A DNA stretch of 64,000 nucleotides from Klebsiella michiganensis. Lineage in GTDB: Bacteria; Pseudomonadota; Gammaproteobacteria; Enterobacterales; Enterobacteriaceae. A program made the translations under genes and the position numbers. The number at the start of each line of letters is the position of its first letter. Position 1 is the stretch's first letter. The notes below the pieces were generated by a model. The model was not told the origin of the DNA. It was given only the letters and a program-made list of their open reading frames with translations, and ran no database searches. Positions 46,393-56,349 of this stretch are shown piece by piece. Where the stretch lies: NCBI RefSeq assembly GCF_002925905.1, contig NZ_PRDB01000001.1, positions 310,001-374,000 on the forward strand, read 5' to 3'.

Positions 46393-47772
46393 ATGAATAA
46401 AACAACATTATCAATAGCGCTAGGCTTGTGTTTAATAACGGGATCGGCGGTCGGGAAAAATAATCAACTGACGCTGGAACAACGAATGGAACAGCTTGAA
46501 GCGCGGCTTGCCGCCGCGGAAAGCCGGGCGACGGTAGCGGAAGGCCAGGTGCGGGATTTACAGGCGAAGCAGAATGCCGCTATTCAGGCGGCGCAAACCC
46601 GTGTGCCGGTAAACAGCGCGGCGGCAACCGCGGAGAGTAAAAAGAATCTTAGCGTCCCGGAGCTGAAATTATCCGGCTATGGCGATCTGAAAATCTACGG
46701 CGACGTGGAGTTCAACATGGACGCGGAAAGCAAACACGGCCTGCTGGCGATGACCAACGCCGATGTCGGCAGCGATCCCACCTATGATAAGTGGGATTTA
46801 AACGGCCGTATCCTGCTCGGCTTCGACGGTATCCGCAAAACGGATAACGGCTATTTTGCCGGTTTCTCTGTCCAGCCGCTGGCGGATATGACCGGCTCGA
46901 TGAACCTCGACGACGCGGTATTCTTCTTTGGTCAGGAGAACGACTGGAAGGTGAAAGTGGGGCGCTTTGAAGCGTACGATATGTTCCCGCTGAATCAGGA
47001 CACCTTCGTCGAGCACTCCGGTAATACCGCCAACGACCTCTACAGCGACGGCCATGGCTATATCTATATGATGAAAGAGGGTCGCGGCCGCTCTGACGCA
47101 GGCGGCAACTTCCTGCTGAGCAAGCAGCTTGATAACTGGTATTTTGAGCTCAACACCCTGCTGGAAGACGGTACGTCGCTGTACGACAACGGTGGCTACC
47201 ATGGTCGTGATATGGAGCAGAAAAAGAACGTCGCCTATTTGCGCCCGGTGGTGTCATGGGCGAAAGACGAATTTTCCGTTGCCGCGGCCATGGAAGCGAA
47301 CGTGGTGCAGAACGCCTACGGCTATAAAGATGCCCAGGGCAACTTTATCGATCAGTCGGGGCGCACCGGCTATGGCCTGACCATGACCTGGAACGGCCTG
47401 AAGCGCGACCCGGAGGACGGGGTGGTGGTTAATCTGAACACCGCTTATATGGACGCCAGCAACGAACAGGATTTGACCGCCGGGGTGAACGCGCTGTGGC
47501 GGCGCTTCGAGCTGGGATATATCTACGCGCATAACAAAATCAGCGATTATGCCGGGGTGATTTGCGATAACGACTGCTGGATTAAGGATGAAGGCACCTA
47601 CAATATTCATACCTTCCACGCGTCGTATCAAATTCCGAACGTGATGAATATGCAGAACTTTAATATCTATCTCGGCGCCTATTACTCCATTCTGGATAGC
47701 GACGAGAAGCTGAGCCAGGGGGATGATGACGATCGCTACGGCGCGCGGGTGCGCTTTAAGTACTTCTTCTAA
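46393..47772 (+). CDS. RafY/ScrY-like outer-membrane carbohydrate porin
   Basis: A 459-residue porin with an N-terminal signal peptide, a short heptad coiled coil (about 25-65, as in ScrY) and a beta-barrel beginning LKLSGYGDLKIYG and ending with the C-terminal phenylalanine (FKYFF). It resembles the raffinose porin family. It lets the oligosaccharide substrate cross the outer membrane for the symporter encoded upstream. It is the last gene of the locus, 157 bases after GH91, and ends at a strong bidirectional terminator. Confidence 0.88.
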   Translation: MNKTTLSIALGLCLITGSAVGKNNQLTLEQRMEQLEARLAAAESRATVAEGQVRDLQAKQNAAIQAAQTRVPVNSAAATAESKKNLSVPELKLSGYGDLKIYGDVEFNMDAESKHGLLAMTNADVGSDPTYDKWDLNGRILLGFDGIRKTDNGYFAGFSVQPLADMTGSMNLDDAVFFFGQENDWKVKVGRFEAYDMFPLNQDTFVEHSGNTANDLYSDGHGYIYMMKEGRGRSDAGGNFLLSKQLDNWYFELNTLLEDGTSLYDNGGYHGRDMEQKKNVAYLRPVVSWAKDEFSVAAAMEANVVQNAYGYKDAQGNFIDQSGRTGYGLTMTWNGLKRDPEDGVVVNLNTAYMDASNEQDLTAGVNALWRRFELGYIYAHNKISDYAGVICDNDCWIKDEGTYNIHTFHASYQIPNVMNMQNFNIYLGAYYSILDSDEKLSQGDDDDRYGARVRFKYFF

Positions 47773-47783
47773 GCGCTTGAAAC

Positions 47784-47820
47784 GGCTGCCCCGCTCAGCA
47801 CAACGGGGCAGCCATAGTTT
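47784..47820. terminator. Terminator between convergent porin and rhaM genes
   Basis: A 10-base perfect stem, GGCTGCCCCG / CGGGGCAGCC, with a 10-base loop and a short T tract (ATAGTTTT) on the plus strand. It lies 11 bases past the porin stop and immediately before the end of rhaM, so it can serve both converging transcripts. Confidence 0.82.
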
Positions 47821-48134
47821 TACTCCAGATAAAACACCTCTTTAAGCTCCGCGCTTACCGGACTGTTGTCCGGATTGGCAGGCATCACATCGCGCATATG
47901 CTGCCACCAGCGCTGGCATACCTCGGTCCCGGCGACGGCGTCCCAGCGCGCTTCGGATTCAATCTCCACCGTGGCGAACAGCAGATGGCGCTCTTTATCG
48001 AGATAAATCGCGTAGTGGTGCGCGCCGTGGGCTTTCAGCACCGCTTCCAGCTCCGGCCAGATGGGGTTATGACGGCGCTGATACTCTTCATGCGCGTCCG
48101 GGTTTACCTGCATCACGAAAGCTTTGCGGATCAT
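47820..48134 (-). CDS. rhaM: L-rhamnose mutarotase
   Basis: RhaM interconverts the alpha and beta anomers of L-rhamnose so that RhaA receives its preferred form. The 104-residue protein has the family length and the conserved His and Trp residues ([23 protein letters not shown]). It is the last gene of the leftward rhamnose operon and overlaps the lactaldehyde reductase gene by four bases. Confidence 0.95.
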   Translation of the reverse strand: MIRKAFVMQVNPDAHEEYQRRHNPIWPELEAVLKAHGAHHYAIYLDKERHLLFATVEIESEARWDAVAGTEVCQRWWQHMRDVMPANPDNSPVSAELKEVFYLE

Positions 48135-49279
48135 AATGCCTCCAGATAGAGTTCGCGGACTTCATCGCGGCTGGCGGTGCGCGGATTGCACGGCGCGCAC
48201 GGGTCGGCCAGCGCTTTATCCAGCCAGCCTTCAATATCGGCTTTGCTGACGCCAAGCTGGCTGAAGCCTCGCGGAATGCCGACGCGTTTGCTTAGCGCGC
48301 GGATGGCGTTGATGGCCTCCATGCTGGCCGCTTCATCGCTCATACCGCGGGTATCGACGCCCATCGCCTGCGCCACGCGCGCGAAGCGGGCAACCGCGTT
48401 CGGCCGGTTAAAGTTTTCGATGATCGGCAGCAGGATGGCGTTGCACACGCCGTGCGGCAGGTTGTGGGTAGCGCCCGGCTGATGGGCCAGCGCGTGCACC
48501 AGGCCGAGACCGGCGCTGTTAAACGCCATGCCCGCCAGATACTGGCCAAACGCCATCTGCTCGCGGGCTTCAAGGTGGTGTCCATCGTCGACGGCTTGCG
48601 GCAGCCACAGGTTGATCAGGCGAATCGCTTCCAGGGCGTTGGCATCGGTCAGCGGATGCGCGCCCACGGAAACAAAGGCTTCAATGGCGTGGGTCAGCGC
48701 GTCCATGCCGGTGGCGGCGGTAATGGATGGCGGGATATCCAGCATCACGCTGGCGTCATCGACGGCGATATCGGGAATGATATTGGGGTCGATAATCACC
48801 TCTTTTACCTGGCGCTCGGCGTCGATAATAACCGCGTTGCTGGTCATCTCCGCTGCGGTGCCGGCGGTTGTGTTGATGGCCACCAGCGGCACGCCGGCGT
48901 TTTTCACTTTGCCGACGCCGGAGTAGGCGGTCGATGGCCCCGGGTTGGCGGTGAGGATTTTTATCGCTTTGGCGGTATCAATCGGGCTGCCGCCGCCGAA
49001 GGCGATAAGGTAATCACACCCGGCCTCGCGATACGCCGCGTAGCCTTTTTGCACCAGCGCTTCCGTTGGGTTAGGGAACACCTCGTCAAACAGATGGTAA
49101 GACATCTGCTGTTCATCCAGGGCGGTAAACAGGCTGTCGAGCAGCCCCAGCTTCACCAGCTGACCGTCGGTGACGATCAGCGCTTTGCCCCAGCGTTTAC
49201 CCGCCACCAGCTTGACCATATCGCCGATTGCGCCCGCGCCGTGGAGGCTGATTTTGGGCAGTGCCAACATAAAACTCAT
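48131..49279 (-). CDS. fucO: Lactaldehyde reductase, iron-containing alcohol dehydrogenase
   Basis: A 382-residue group III alcohol dehydrogenase closely like FucO, which reduces L-lactaldehyde (made by RhaD aldolase) to 1,2-propanediol. Metal-binding residues are visible in the [12 protein letters not shown] and [16 protein letters not shown] segments, and NAD-binding GGGSPID in the N-terminal half. E. coli borrows FucO from the fucose regulon; here the gene is embedded in the rhamnose operon, so lactaldehyde disposal is co-induced. It overlaps rhaM by four bases. Confidence 0.92.
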   Translation of the reverse strand: MSFMLALPKISLHGAGAIGDMVKLVAGKRWGKALIVTDGQLVKLGLLDSLFTALDEQQMSYHLFDEVFPNPTEALVQKGYAAYREAGCDYLIAFGGGSPIDTAKAIKILTANPGPSTAYSGVGKVKNAGVPLVAINTTAGTAAEMTSNAVIIDAERQVKEVIIDPNIIPDIAVDDASVMLDIPPSITAATGMDALTHAIEAFVSVGAHPLTDANALEAIRLINLWLPQAVDDGHHLEAREQMAFGQYLAGMAFNSAGLGLVHALAHQPGATHNLPHGVCNAILLPIIENFNRPNAVARFARVAQAMGVDTRGMSDEAASMEAINAIRALSKRVGIPRGFSQLGVSKADIEGWLDKALADPCAPCNPRTASRDEVRELYLEAL

Positions 49280-49394
49280 GATAATTCTCCTTAATGTTGA
49301 TTTTGGGTAATCCGTTTCCCTTCACCCGCCCCCGGGTCGCGGCTGGCGCCTTACCCGGGCTACACGTACCGGTCAGATTAGGGTGAAGGGGAAA
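49280..49394. repeat. REP-like GC-rich repeat between permease and lactaldehyde reductase genes
   Basis: The 115-base gap contains a REP-like stretch (about 49326-49372) with CGGGT...TTACCCGGGCTAC, related to the repeats at 55015-55064 and 62598-62632. It probably forms a stable hairpin within the operon message that could affect mRNA stability. Confidence 0.6.
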
Positions 49395-50399
49395 TTAAAT
49401 TCGTCTTCGCTGCATCATCCGCCGGGTAATAATCGGCAGCGAGATCACCACGATCAGCATCGCGCCGATAATGATCGACATCACGATCCCCGGCACGTTG
49501 AGCAGGCTCAGGCCAAACGTCACCAGCCCCATCAGGAAGGCGGCGATAATCACCCCCACCATGCTGCCGGAGCCGCCGAGAATATTGACGCCGCCGAGCA
49601 CCGCCATCGTGACGACCGCCAGCTCCCAGCCCATCGCCAGCGTCGGGCGGGTGCTGCCGAGCCTCGAGGTCAGCAGGACCGCCGCCAGCCCGGCCATCAG
49701 CCCGACCAGCGCGAACAGCACCAGATTGTGGCGCTTGACGTTGATTCCGGAGAACCAGGCTCCGGTCGGGTTATTGCCGATGGCGTAGGTCCGGCGGCCA
49801 AAGTTGGTTTTATGCAGCAGGAAGGTAAAGGCGGCGGCGAGGAGGATAAACAGCGCGAACTCAAAAGAGAGCGCCCCCCACACGTAGCCCTGGCCGAACC
49901 AGGCGAAGCTGTCCGGGTAGTGATTGAGCGCCTTGTCGCCCAGCAGAATGTAGGTTATTCCGCGATACAGGCTCATGGTGCCGATGGTGATCACAATCGA
50001 CGACAGGTTAAAGCGCGTCACCAGGATACCGTTGAACAGGCCGCACAGCAGCCCCACGCCCAGCCCGACGGCCACCAGCAGCGGCGTATCCATACCCGCC
50101 GCCGCGCAGAAGCCCATCGCCGTTGAGCTCAGCGCCATCGTCGAGGCTACCGAAAGGTCGATCTCTCTGGCGATAATCAGCATCGCCATCGGCAGCACGA
50201 TGATCGCTTTTTCAGTAAAGTTAAACGTGGCGTCCGACAGGTTCCAGATATTAAGGAAGTAGGGTGACGCCAGGGCGTTAACCACGAATACCGCCAGGGT
50301 TACCGCCAGCAGAAACCCTTCCCAGCACAGCAAGCGGCGCAGCGGCGACGGCGCGGCCGGGGCGCTTTTCATCTCTTCAGATATCATTATTTTGCTCAT
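49395..50399 (-). CDS. Rhamnose-type ABC transporter permease (RhaQ-like)
   Basis: A 334-residue inner-membrane permease of the ribose/rhamnose CUT2 family (RbsC-like), with about 8-10 hydrophobic segments and the AREIDLSVASTMALSS segment typical of the family. It forms a heterodimer with the upstream permease. It overlaps that gene by four bases. It corresponds to RhaQ of the Rhizobium rhamnose ABC transporter; the symbol is left blank because rha letters clash with enterobacterial names. Confidence 0.87.
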   Translation of the reverse strand: MSKIMISEEMKSAPAAPSPLRRLLCWEGFLLAVTLAVFVVNALASPYFLNIWNLSDATFNFTEKAIIVLPMAMLIIAREIDLSVASTMALSSTAMGFCAAAGMDTPLLVAVGLGVGLLCGLFNGILVTRFNLSSIVITIGTMSLYRGITYILLGDKALNHYPDSFAWFGQGYVWGALSFEFALFILLAAAFTFLLHKTNFGRRTYAIGNNPTGAWFSGINVKRHNLVLFALVGLMAGLAAVLLTSRLGSTRPTLAMGWELAVVTMAVLGGVNILGGSGSMVGVIIAAFLMGLVTFGLSLLNVPGIVMSIIIGAMLIVVISLPIITRRMMQRRRI

Positions 50400-51400
50400 G
50401 ATTTCACCGCCTGTTTCTGCCGCGCCAGCGCCGCGTTGCGCAGGATTAATCGTCCGCTACCTTTATTACCGCGTTCGTTAAGCAGCACCGCAATGACGAT
50501 CACCGCGCCGGAAATGGCCATTTGCCAGAACGGCGAAATGCCGATCACCGGCAGGGCGTTATTGATAACGCCGAGGAACAGCGCGCCGCACAGGCAGCCG
50601 AGCACGCGACCGGTTCCGCCCATGGTGCTGATGCCGCCGATGACGCAGGCGGCGACCACCTGCAGTTCAAAACCGTTGGCGACATCGACATAGGCGACGG
50701 CGAAGCGCGAGATCCACAGATAGCCGCAGAACCCGGCCAGCGCGCCGGAGAGGCAGAAGCTGACAAACTGCATTTTCCCGGCGTTAATCCCGGTGTAGTA
50801 CGCCGCCGTCGCGTTGCCGCCCGCGGTGTACAAGGCCCGGCCGGTGCGGCTGTAGCGGAGGAAATAGCCCACCAGCAGCAGCGCGGCGATGGCGCACCAG
50901 CTCAGCAGCGGCAGCCCCAGCAGCGAGGCGCGCGGCAGGCCGAGAAAATCGGCGCTCATCTGGTGCGAGTTAACCCAGCCGCCGTCGGAAAGCAGGAAGA
51001 TAATCCCGCGATAAATACTCATGGTGCCCAGCGTGACCACGATGGCCGGAATGCCGAGCCGCCAGACCAGCAGGCCGTTAATCATCCCCATCAGCAGGCC
51101 AAGCAGGGTCGCCAGTGCCAGCAGCGCCGCCACCGGGATACCCGGATAGTGGGCGTTGAGCAGCGCGACGATCATCCCGGTCAGCGCCAGATTGGCGGCC
51201 ATCGACAGATCGATGCCTTTGGTGAGCAGTACCATCATCTGGCCGAGGGCGAGGACGATCAGAATGGCGGTGTCGTTAAACATCTCCACCAGATTGCCCG
51301 GCGAGACGAACGACGGCGCCCGGCTGCCGATAGCGCCGATCAGCAAAACGATCGCCGCCGCCAGCAACGCTTCGCGGTGTTTAAGCAGTTGTTTACCCAT
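50396..51400 (-). CDS. Rhamnose-type ABC transporter permease (RhaP-like)
   Basis: A 334-residue CUT2-family permease with about 8-10 membrane segments and the TKGIDLSMAANLALTG segment. It is paired with the next permease and the ATPase; its ATG overlaps the ATPase stop by one base. Two distinct permease subunits are what the rhizobial rhamnose importer has (RhaP and RhaQ). Confidence 0.87.
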   Translation of the reverse strand: MGKQLLKHREALLAAAIVLLIGAIGSRAPSFVSPGNLVEMFNDTAILIVLALGQMMVLLTKGIDLSMAANLALTGMIVALLNAHYPGIPVAALLALATLLGLLMGMINGLLVWRLGIPAIVVTLGTMSIYRGIIFLLSDGGWVNSHQMSADFLGLPRASLLGLPLLSWCAIAALLLVGYFLRYSRTGRALYTAGGNATAAYYTGINAGKMQFVSFCLSGALAGFCGYLWISRFAVAYVDVANGFELQVVAACVIGGISTMGGTGRVLGCLCGALFLGVINNALPVIGISPFWQMAISGAVIVIAVLLNERGNKGSGRLILRNAALARQKQAVKS

Positions 51401-52911
51401 TACGCTGCCTCCCGACCGGCGCCGCTGGCGGCGCTGACGATGGTTTCCGCCGTCGCTTCACCGGCGCGATACTCGGCCACCATCAGCCCTTCGTGCATCA
51501 CGATAATCCGGTCGGCCATGCCCATCACTTCCGGCAGCTCCGAAGAGACCATAATGACCGCCAGCCCCTGGCTGACCAGCTCGGACATAAACTGGTGCAC
51601 CGCCGCTTTGGAGCCGATATCGATGCCTTTAGTCGGTTCGTCGAGGATAATCACCTCGGGATGGGTCGCCAGCCATTTGCCGATCACCACTTTTTGCTGA
51701 TTGCCGCCGGAAAGGGTTTCCACCGCCTGCCGCCAGCTAAAGGCCTTAACCTGCAGGCGCGAGGCGTACTCGTCCGCCAGCCGCCATTCGCGGGCGTCGT
51801 TAAGCACGCCGCCGGGGTTCAGTTTGCTGAGCTGCGGCAGGCTGATGTTCTGGGCGATCGGCAGGGCGATAATTACTCCCTGCTTCTGCCGCTCTTCCGG
51901 CACGCAGACGATACCGGCGCCGATCGCGTCGGCCGGCTGGCGAAAGCGCATCGGTTTTCCCTTCAGCACGATATCGCCGGAAGAGGGATGCGAGACTCCG
52001 GAGAGCGCCTGCATCAGCTCGGTGCGCCCGGCGCCCACCAGCCCGTAAAAGCCAAGGATCTCCCCTTTGCGCAGGCTGAAGCTGATATGGGCGAACTCGG
52101 TGGGGTGGCAGAGGTCTTTCACCTCCAGCACCGTTTCCCCTGGGATACAATCGACTTTCGGGTAGGTTTGGGTAATCGCGCGGCCCACCATCATCGCCAC
52201 CATCCGCTCTTCGGTGATGTCGTTAATCGCACCGGAGCTGACGTACACGCCGTCGCGCAGAATGGTGTAGTAGTCCGCCAGCTCGAAAATCTCATCGAAC
52301 TTATGCGAAATAAACAGGATCGCTTTGCCGTCCTGCTTCAGGCGCTCAACGATCTGATAGAACTCCAGAATTTCATGCTGCGAGAGCGCGGCGGTCGGCT
52401 CATCGAGGATCACCACCTGAGCTTCAAAGGAGAGCGCCCGGGCGATGGCGACCATATGGCGCTGGGCGATACTGAGGGTTTTCAGCGTCGCGCGCGGGTC
52501 AATCTGTACCTCGAGGCGGGTGAGAATTTCGCTGGCTTTGCGGTGCATGGCGGGCCAGTCGAGCTTCTTCAGCAGGCCGCGATGCAGATACTGGCCGACG
52601 AAGATATTTTCGGTGACCGAGAGTTCGTCGAACAGCACGGTTTCCTGATGAATCGCGGTGATCCCGACCTTATGCGCCGACTCCGGGTTCGGCAGTTGGA
52701 TAGGGATCTCTTTATAGAGAATCTCGCCCTCTTCGGGCTGATAAATGCCGGTCATCACTTTGACCAGCGTCGATTTCCCCGCGCCGTTTTCGCCGATTAA
52801 AGCGGTCACTTTGCCGGGCCAGAGATCGAGCTGTACGTTTTCAAGGGCGCGCACACCGGGAAAAACCTTGGTGATGCCCTTCAGCGACAGCAGTGGGGTG
52901 GATGCTGACAT
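51400..52911 (-). CDS. Rhamnose-type ABC transporter ATPase (two nucleotide-binding domains)
   Basis: A 503-residue double ATPase of the RbsA/XylG/MglA type. The first half has a canonical Walker A GENGAGKST and Walker B VVILDEPTAAL; the second half has the degenerate LVGAGRTE loop and a full LSGGNQQK signature, as usual for this family. The ATG at 52911 has a GGAG ribosome-binding site. A GC-rich hairpin repeat separates it from the binding-protein gene. Confidence 0.9.
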   Translation of the reverse strand: MSASTPLLSLKGITKVFPGVRALENVQLDLWPGKVTALIGENGAGKSTLVKVMTGIYQPEEGEILYKEIPIQLPNPESAHKVGITAIHQETVLFDELSVTENIFVGQYLHRGLLKKLDWPAMHRKASEILTRLEVQIDPRATLKTLSIAQRHMVAIARALSFEAQVVILDEPTAALSQHEILEFYQIVERLKQDGKAILFISHKFDEIFELADYYTILRDGVYVSSGAINDITEERMVAMMVGRAITQTYPKVDCIPGETVLEVKDLCHPTEFAHISFSLRKGEILGFYGLVGAGRTELMQALSGVSHPSSGDIVLKGKPMRFRQPADAIGAGIVCVPEERQKQGVIIALPIAQNISLPQLSKLNPGGVLNDAREWRLADEYASRLQVKAFSWRQAVETLSGGNQQKVVIGKWLATHPEVIILDEPTKGIDIGSKAAVHQFMSELVSQGLAVIMVSSELPEVMGMADRIIVMHEGLMVAEYRAGEATAETIVSAASGAGREAA

Positions 52912-53054
52912 GATAGTTCTCCGTAAAATCACCCCTCACCCTAACCCTCTCCCCAAAGGGGCGAGGGAACCGTTCAGTGCTCGCTGGCAGCAGTGCGCAG
53001 AGGGCCTGACTTTCTCCCTCTCTTTTGGAAGAGGGCCGGAGTGAGGAAACAGGG
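52912..53054. repeat. Hairpin repeat between binding-protein and ATPase genes
   Basis: This gap holds a GC-rich stretch opening CCCCTCACCCTAACCC, with an internal hairpin CTCTCCCC-AAA-GGGGCGAG. Similar CCCTCACCCTAA sequence occurs at about 54990. Such hairpins after binding-protein genes often protect the upstream message and limit read-through, giving more binding protein than ATPase (inference). Confidence 0.6.
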
Positions 53055-54041
53055 TTAGAAAATTTTCGAGAACTTATCGATGTTGCTCGCATCGTAGACG
53101 AACGGTTCGGCCATCGCGCCGCTACCGTCGGCGTCCAGCTTCACTTTGCCCAGCTTGCCCATATTGGCTTCGGTTTTGGTCGCCGTGCCTTTGACTAAAT
53201 CGTCGGCCAGATACGTGGCGGCGTAGCCGAGGTCAATCGGGTTCCAGATGGCGAAGCTTTTGCTGGCACCGGACTTAATCGCCCCGGCCATTTCCGACGG
53301 CAGCCCCAGCCCGGTGACGTAGACCTTGCCGATTTTGCCCTGATCTTTCACCGCCTGCGCGGCGGCCACGATCCCCACCGACGAAGGCGAAACGATCACT
53401 TTCAGGTCAGGATATGACTTCAGCAGGCCCACCGCTTCGCGGTAGCTTTTATCCGACAGATCGTCCCCGTAGGCGACGGTCACCAGATTGACGGACGGGT
53501 ACTGCGGCAGCACCTTTTTCATCTCCTCAATCCAGATGTTCTGGTTGGTGGAGGTTGGGGTGGCGCTTAAAATCGCCACATCGCCTTTTTCCACGTTCAG
53601 CGCCTTCAGCGCATCGGCGGCGAGCTTAACGTTGGTTTCGCCAATCAGCGCGTTATTGGACGGATTAAGATGGATCTGGCGGCCCGCCGGCGCGACGCCG
53701 GAGTCCCAGGAGACCACCTTAATACCGCGCTGCATCGCTTTTTTCAGTACCGGCACCACGGCGTCGGGATCGTTAGCGGAAATGGCGATCGCATCCACCC
53801 CCTGGGCGATCAAACCATTCAGCACTTCGATCTGCGCTTCGGCGGTGGTGGTGGTCGGGCCGGTATAGATCACTTTGACATCGCCTAACTCTTTGGCCGC
53901 TTCCTGCGCGCCGACGTTCGCTGCTTCGAAGAATCCATTTCCCAATGATTTCGCCACGAGGGCGATTTTGACTTCGGCTAAAGCGGAACCGGACAACGCC
54001 AGGATGGCAACGGTGAGGATCAAGCTTGTGTTTGTTTTCAT
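53055..54041 (-). CDS. Periplasmic rhamnose-type sugar-binding protein
   Basis: A 328-residue periplasmic binding protein of the RbsB/RhaS (rhizobial) family, with a signal peptide (LILTVAILALSGSALA) and the two-lobed sugar-binding fold. Conserved segments include ANDPDAVVPVLKKAMQRGIKVVSWDSG and the C-terminal IWNPIDLGYAAT. It captures the sugar for the ABC importer encoded just downstream. It lies 81 bases past rhaD. Rhamnose specificity is inferred from its place in the operon. Confidence 0.87.
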   Translation of the reverse strand: MKTNTSLILTVAILALSGSALAEVKIALVAKSLGNGFFEAANVGAQEAAKELGDVKVIYTGPTTTTAEAQIEVLNGLIAQGVDAIAISANDPDAVVPVLKKAMQRGIKVVSWDSGVAPAGRQIHLNPSNNALIGETNVKLAADALKALNVEKGDVAILSATPTSTNQNIWIEEMKKVLPQYPSVNLVTVAYGDDLSDKSYREAVGLLKSYPDLKVIVSPSSVGIVAAAQAVKDQGKIGKVYVTGLGLPSEMAGAIKSGASKSFAIWNPIDLGYAATYLADDLVKGTATKTEANMGKLGKVKLDADGSGAMAEPFVYDASNIDKFSKIF

Positions 54042-54122
54042 TGCTTTTACTCCACATGAGTTAGTTTGTAGGGTTTGCAGGTGATTTTTTCGCCCCGTCT
54101 CGGTGAGCGGGGCGCGATGTTG

Positions 54123-54953
54123 TTATGGATAAAGGTCTAACGCGGACTGCAGGGGTTGAACGTTGAAGCGTTTGCCAAGGGCGACCAGCTCTTCGCGGGT
54201 GATGGTTTGTTTCATCCCGCCCATTGAGTAAACTTTCACCAGCACCTCGGCGGATTTCTCAGCGGTATCGATCAGGCCGAAGGTTTCGTCCAGATTGGGG
54301 CCGCTGCCGAAAACGCCGTGGAATGGCCACAGCACCAGCGAATGTTTCTGCATCGCCTCGGCGGTGGCCTGGCCGATTTCGTCGGTGCCCGGCACCATCC
54401 ACGGCAGGATGCCGACGCCGTCCGGGAAGACCACCAGGCATTCGGTACTCCCTTCCCACAGCTTGCGGGTAAACAGATCGCTGTTGTTCTCCAGCACGTA
54501 GGTCAGGGCGATCAGATTGGTGGCGTGGCAGTGCATGATCACCCGGTCTTTACCGTTGGTCAGCCGGATGCGCTCGCTGTGCGACAGGAAGTGCGCCGGC
54601 AGCTCGGATGTTGGCACCGCATCGTTGGTCAGGCCCCAAAGAATATGGTATCCCGCGCCGTCGCTGTCGACTTTCACCACCCCGAGGTTCGCCGCCGGGT
54701 CGAGCTGGACGTTACGGAAGAATTTACCGGAACCGGTGACGATAAACGGCTGGTTAGCCAGCGTCGGCATCGGCTGGCTCAGGGCGATATAGCGCGGTTT
54801 AGCGTGGAAATCCGCCGCGTAGGGTTCGATATCCGCTTCGTCCAGGCGCAGCGTCAGGTTGCCGCCGTTGCGCTCGTCCCAGCCTTTCAGCCAGGCGTCG
54901 GAAGTGGCTTTAATCATGCCCTGGACGAACCAGGCGTCGATAATGGTCTGCAT
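54123..54953 (-). CDS. rhaD: Rhamnulose-1-phosphate aldolase
   Basis: RhaD splits L-rhamnulose 1-phosphate into dihydroxyacetone phosphate and L-lactaldehyde. It is a zinc-dependent class II aldolase; the 276-residue product carries the MHCHATN zinc-ligand segment and a third histidine in the WPFHGVFG segment, with the catalytic Glu in GSTECLVV. It lies 136 bases after rhaA, with REP elements in the gap. Confidence 0.96.
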   Translation of the reverse strand: MQTIIDAWFVQGMIKATSDAWLKGWDERNGGNLTLRLDEADIEPYAADFHAKPRYIALSQPMPTLANQPFIVTGSGKFFRNVQLDPAANLGVVKVDSDGAGYHILWGLTNDAVPTSELPAHFLSHSERIRLTNGKDRVIMHCHATNLIALTYVLENNSDLFTRKLWEGSTECLVVFPDGVGILPWMVPGTDEIGQATAEAMQKHSLVLWPFHGVFGSGPNLDETFGLIDTAEKSAEVLVKVYSMGGMKQTITREELVALGKRFNVQPLQSALDLYP

Positions 54954-55014
54954 AGTCTTGTCTTTCCTGTTGATTCGGCGCGGGGGTGGCCCCTCACCCT
55001 AAATATGTGCGAGC

Positions 55015-55064
55015 CCCGGATTGCGCCGTAAACGGCTTATCCGGGCTACCAGTTCGTAGCCCGG
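55015..55064. repeat. REP/BIME-like repeat between rhaA and rhaD
   Basis: Two REP-like units in opposite orientation: a unit ending TTATCCGGGCTAC (to 55049) and its inverted tail GTAGCCCGG (55056-55064), giving a 9-base perfect stem with a 6-base loop. It lies inside the rhamnose operon message. Confidence 0.75.
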
Positions 55065-55089
55065 CCGCGACCCGGGGAACGTCCGGGCA

Positions 55090-56349
55090 TTACCCGCGCT
55101 GGCTCAGAACCGCATTTTCATAAGCGCGTACGTTATCCAGCCACTGGCTGCCTGCCGGCGTATCGTGACGCTGACAGTACATCTCCCAGATGGCCTGCCA
55201 CGGCAGGCACTTCTGCTCTTCCAGCAGCGCCAGACGGGCGGTGTAGTCGCCGTCGACTTCCAGCTGACGCAGCTGGGCGGTCGGTTCCAGCAGGGCGCGC
55301 AGCAGCGCTTTCTTCATATTGCGCGTGCCAATCACCCACGCCGCGATGCGGTTAATCGAAGCGTCGAAGAAATCGAGGCCGATATGCACGCGGTCGAACA
55401 GATCGTGACGGATGATTTCGCTGGCGATGGCCTGGGTTTCGTCATCCAGCAGCACCACGTGGTCGCTGTCCCAGCGTACCGGACGGCTGACGTGCAGCAG
55501 CAGGCGCGGGATATAGAGCATGGCGGCGGAGATTTTGTCGGAGATGACCTCCGTCGGGTGGAAGTGGCCGGCATCCAGGCACAGGGCGGTCTGGCGGCTG
55601 GTGGCGTAGCCCATATAGAACTCATTGGAGCCGACGGTGTAGCTTTCCGCGCCGATACCGAACAGTTTGCTCTCGACGGCATCAATGTGGTGCGCCGGGT
55701 CGAGTTTCTCGCTGATCACTTCATCGAGCGCGTTCAGCAGGCGCTGGCGCGGCGCGAAGCGGTCAACGGTAATATCCTTCATGCCGTCCGGGATCCAGAT
55801 ATTCATTACCGACGGCGTGCCCAGCTGCTCGCCGAAGTAAGCGGAAATACGGCGGCTGGCTTTGCAGTGATCGATCCAGAACTGGCGGATTTCATCGTTG
55901 GCGTGCGACAGCGTAAAGCCATCGGCGCTTAGCGGATGCGAGAAGCAGGAGGGGTTAAAATCGAGCCCCAGCTTGTTGGCTTTCGCCCACTCAACCCAGT
56001 TTTTAAAGTGCTCCGGCTTAATTTCATTACGCGGCACCGGCGCGTCGGATTCGAGATAGAGCGCGTGCAGGTTCAGGCGTTTTGGCCCGGGGATCAGGCT
56101 CAGCGCCTGCTCAAGGTCGGCGCGCAGCTCGCTGGCGTTACGCGCTTTACCCGGGTAGTTGCCGGTGGCCTGAATACCGCCGGTCAGGCTTCCTTCCGGG
56201 TTTTCGAAACCGACGACGTCATCGCCCTGCCAGCAGTGCATGGAAACGGGCAGGCGATCCAGCTGGCGCAAGGCCTCCTCGACGTCCACGCCGACGCTGG
56301 CGTAGCGCTGTTTGGCAATTTCCCAGGCTTGTTCAAGTTGAGTGGTCAT
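55090..56349 (-). CDS. rhaA: L-rhamnose isomerase
   Basis: RhaA converts L-rhamnose to L-rhamnulose in the cytoplasm, a metal-dependent TIM-barrel isomerase. The product from the ATG at 56349 is 419 residues, the E. coli length. Metal-ligand segments such as [10 protein letters not shown] and [13 protein letters not shown] are visible. Its start overlaps the rhaB stop by four bases. Confidence 0.96.
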   Translation of the reverse strand: MTTQLEQAWEIAKQRYASVGVDVEEALRQLDRLPVSMHCWQGDDVVGFENPEGSLTGGIQATGNYPGKARNASELRADLEQALSLIPGPKRLNLHALYLESDAPVPRNEIKPEHFKNWVEWAKANKLGLDFNPSCFSHPLSADGFTLSHANDEIRQFWIDHCKASRRISAYFGEQLGTPSVMNIWIPDGMKDITVDRFAPRQRLLNALDEVISEKLDPAHHIDAVESKLFGIGAESYTVGSNEFYMGYATSRQTALCLDAGHFHPTEVISDKISAAMLYIPRLLLHVSRPVRWDSDHVVLLDDETQAIASEIIRHDLFDRVHIGLDFFDASINRIAAWVIGTRNMKKALLRALLEPTAQLRQLEVDGDYTARLALLEEQKCLPWQAIWEMYCQRHDTPAGSQWLDNVRAYENAVLSQRG

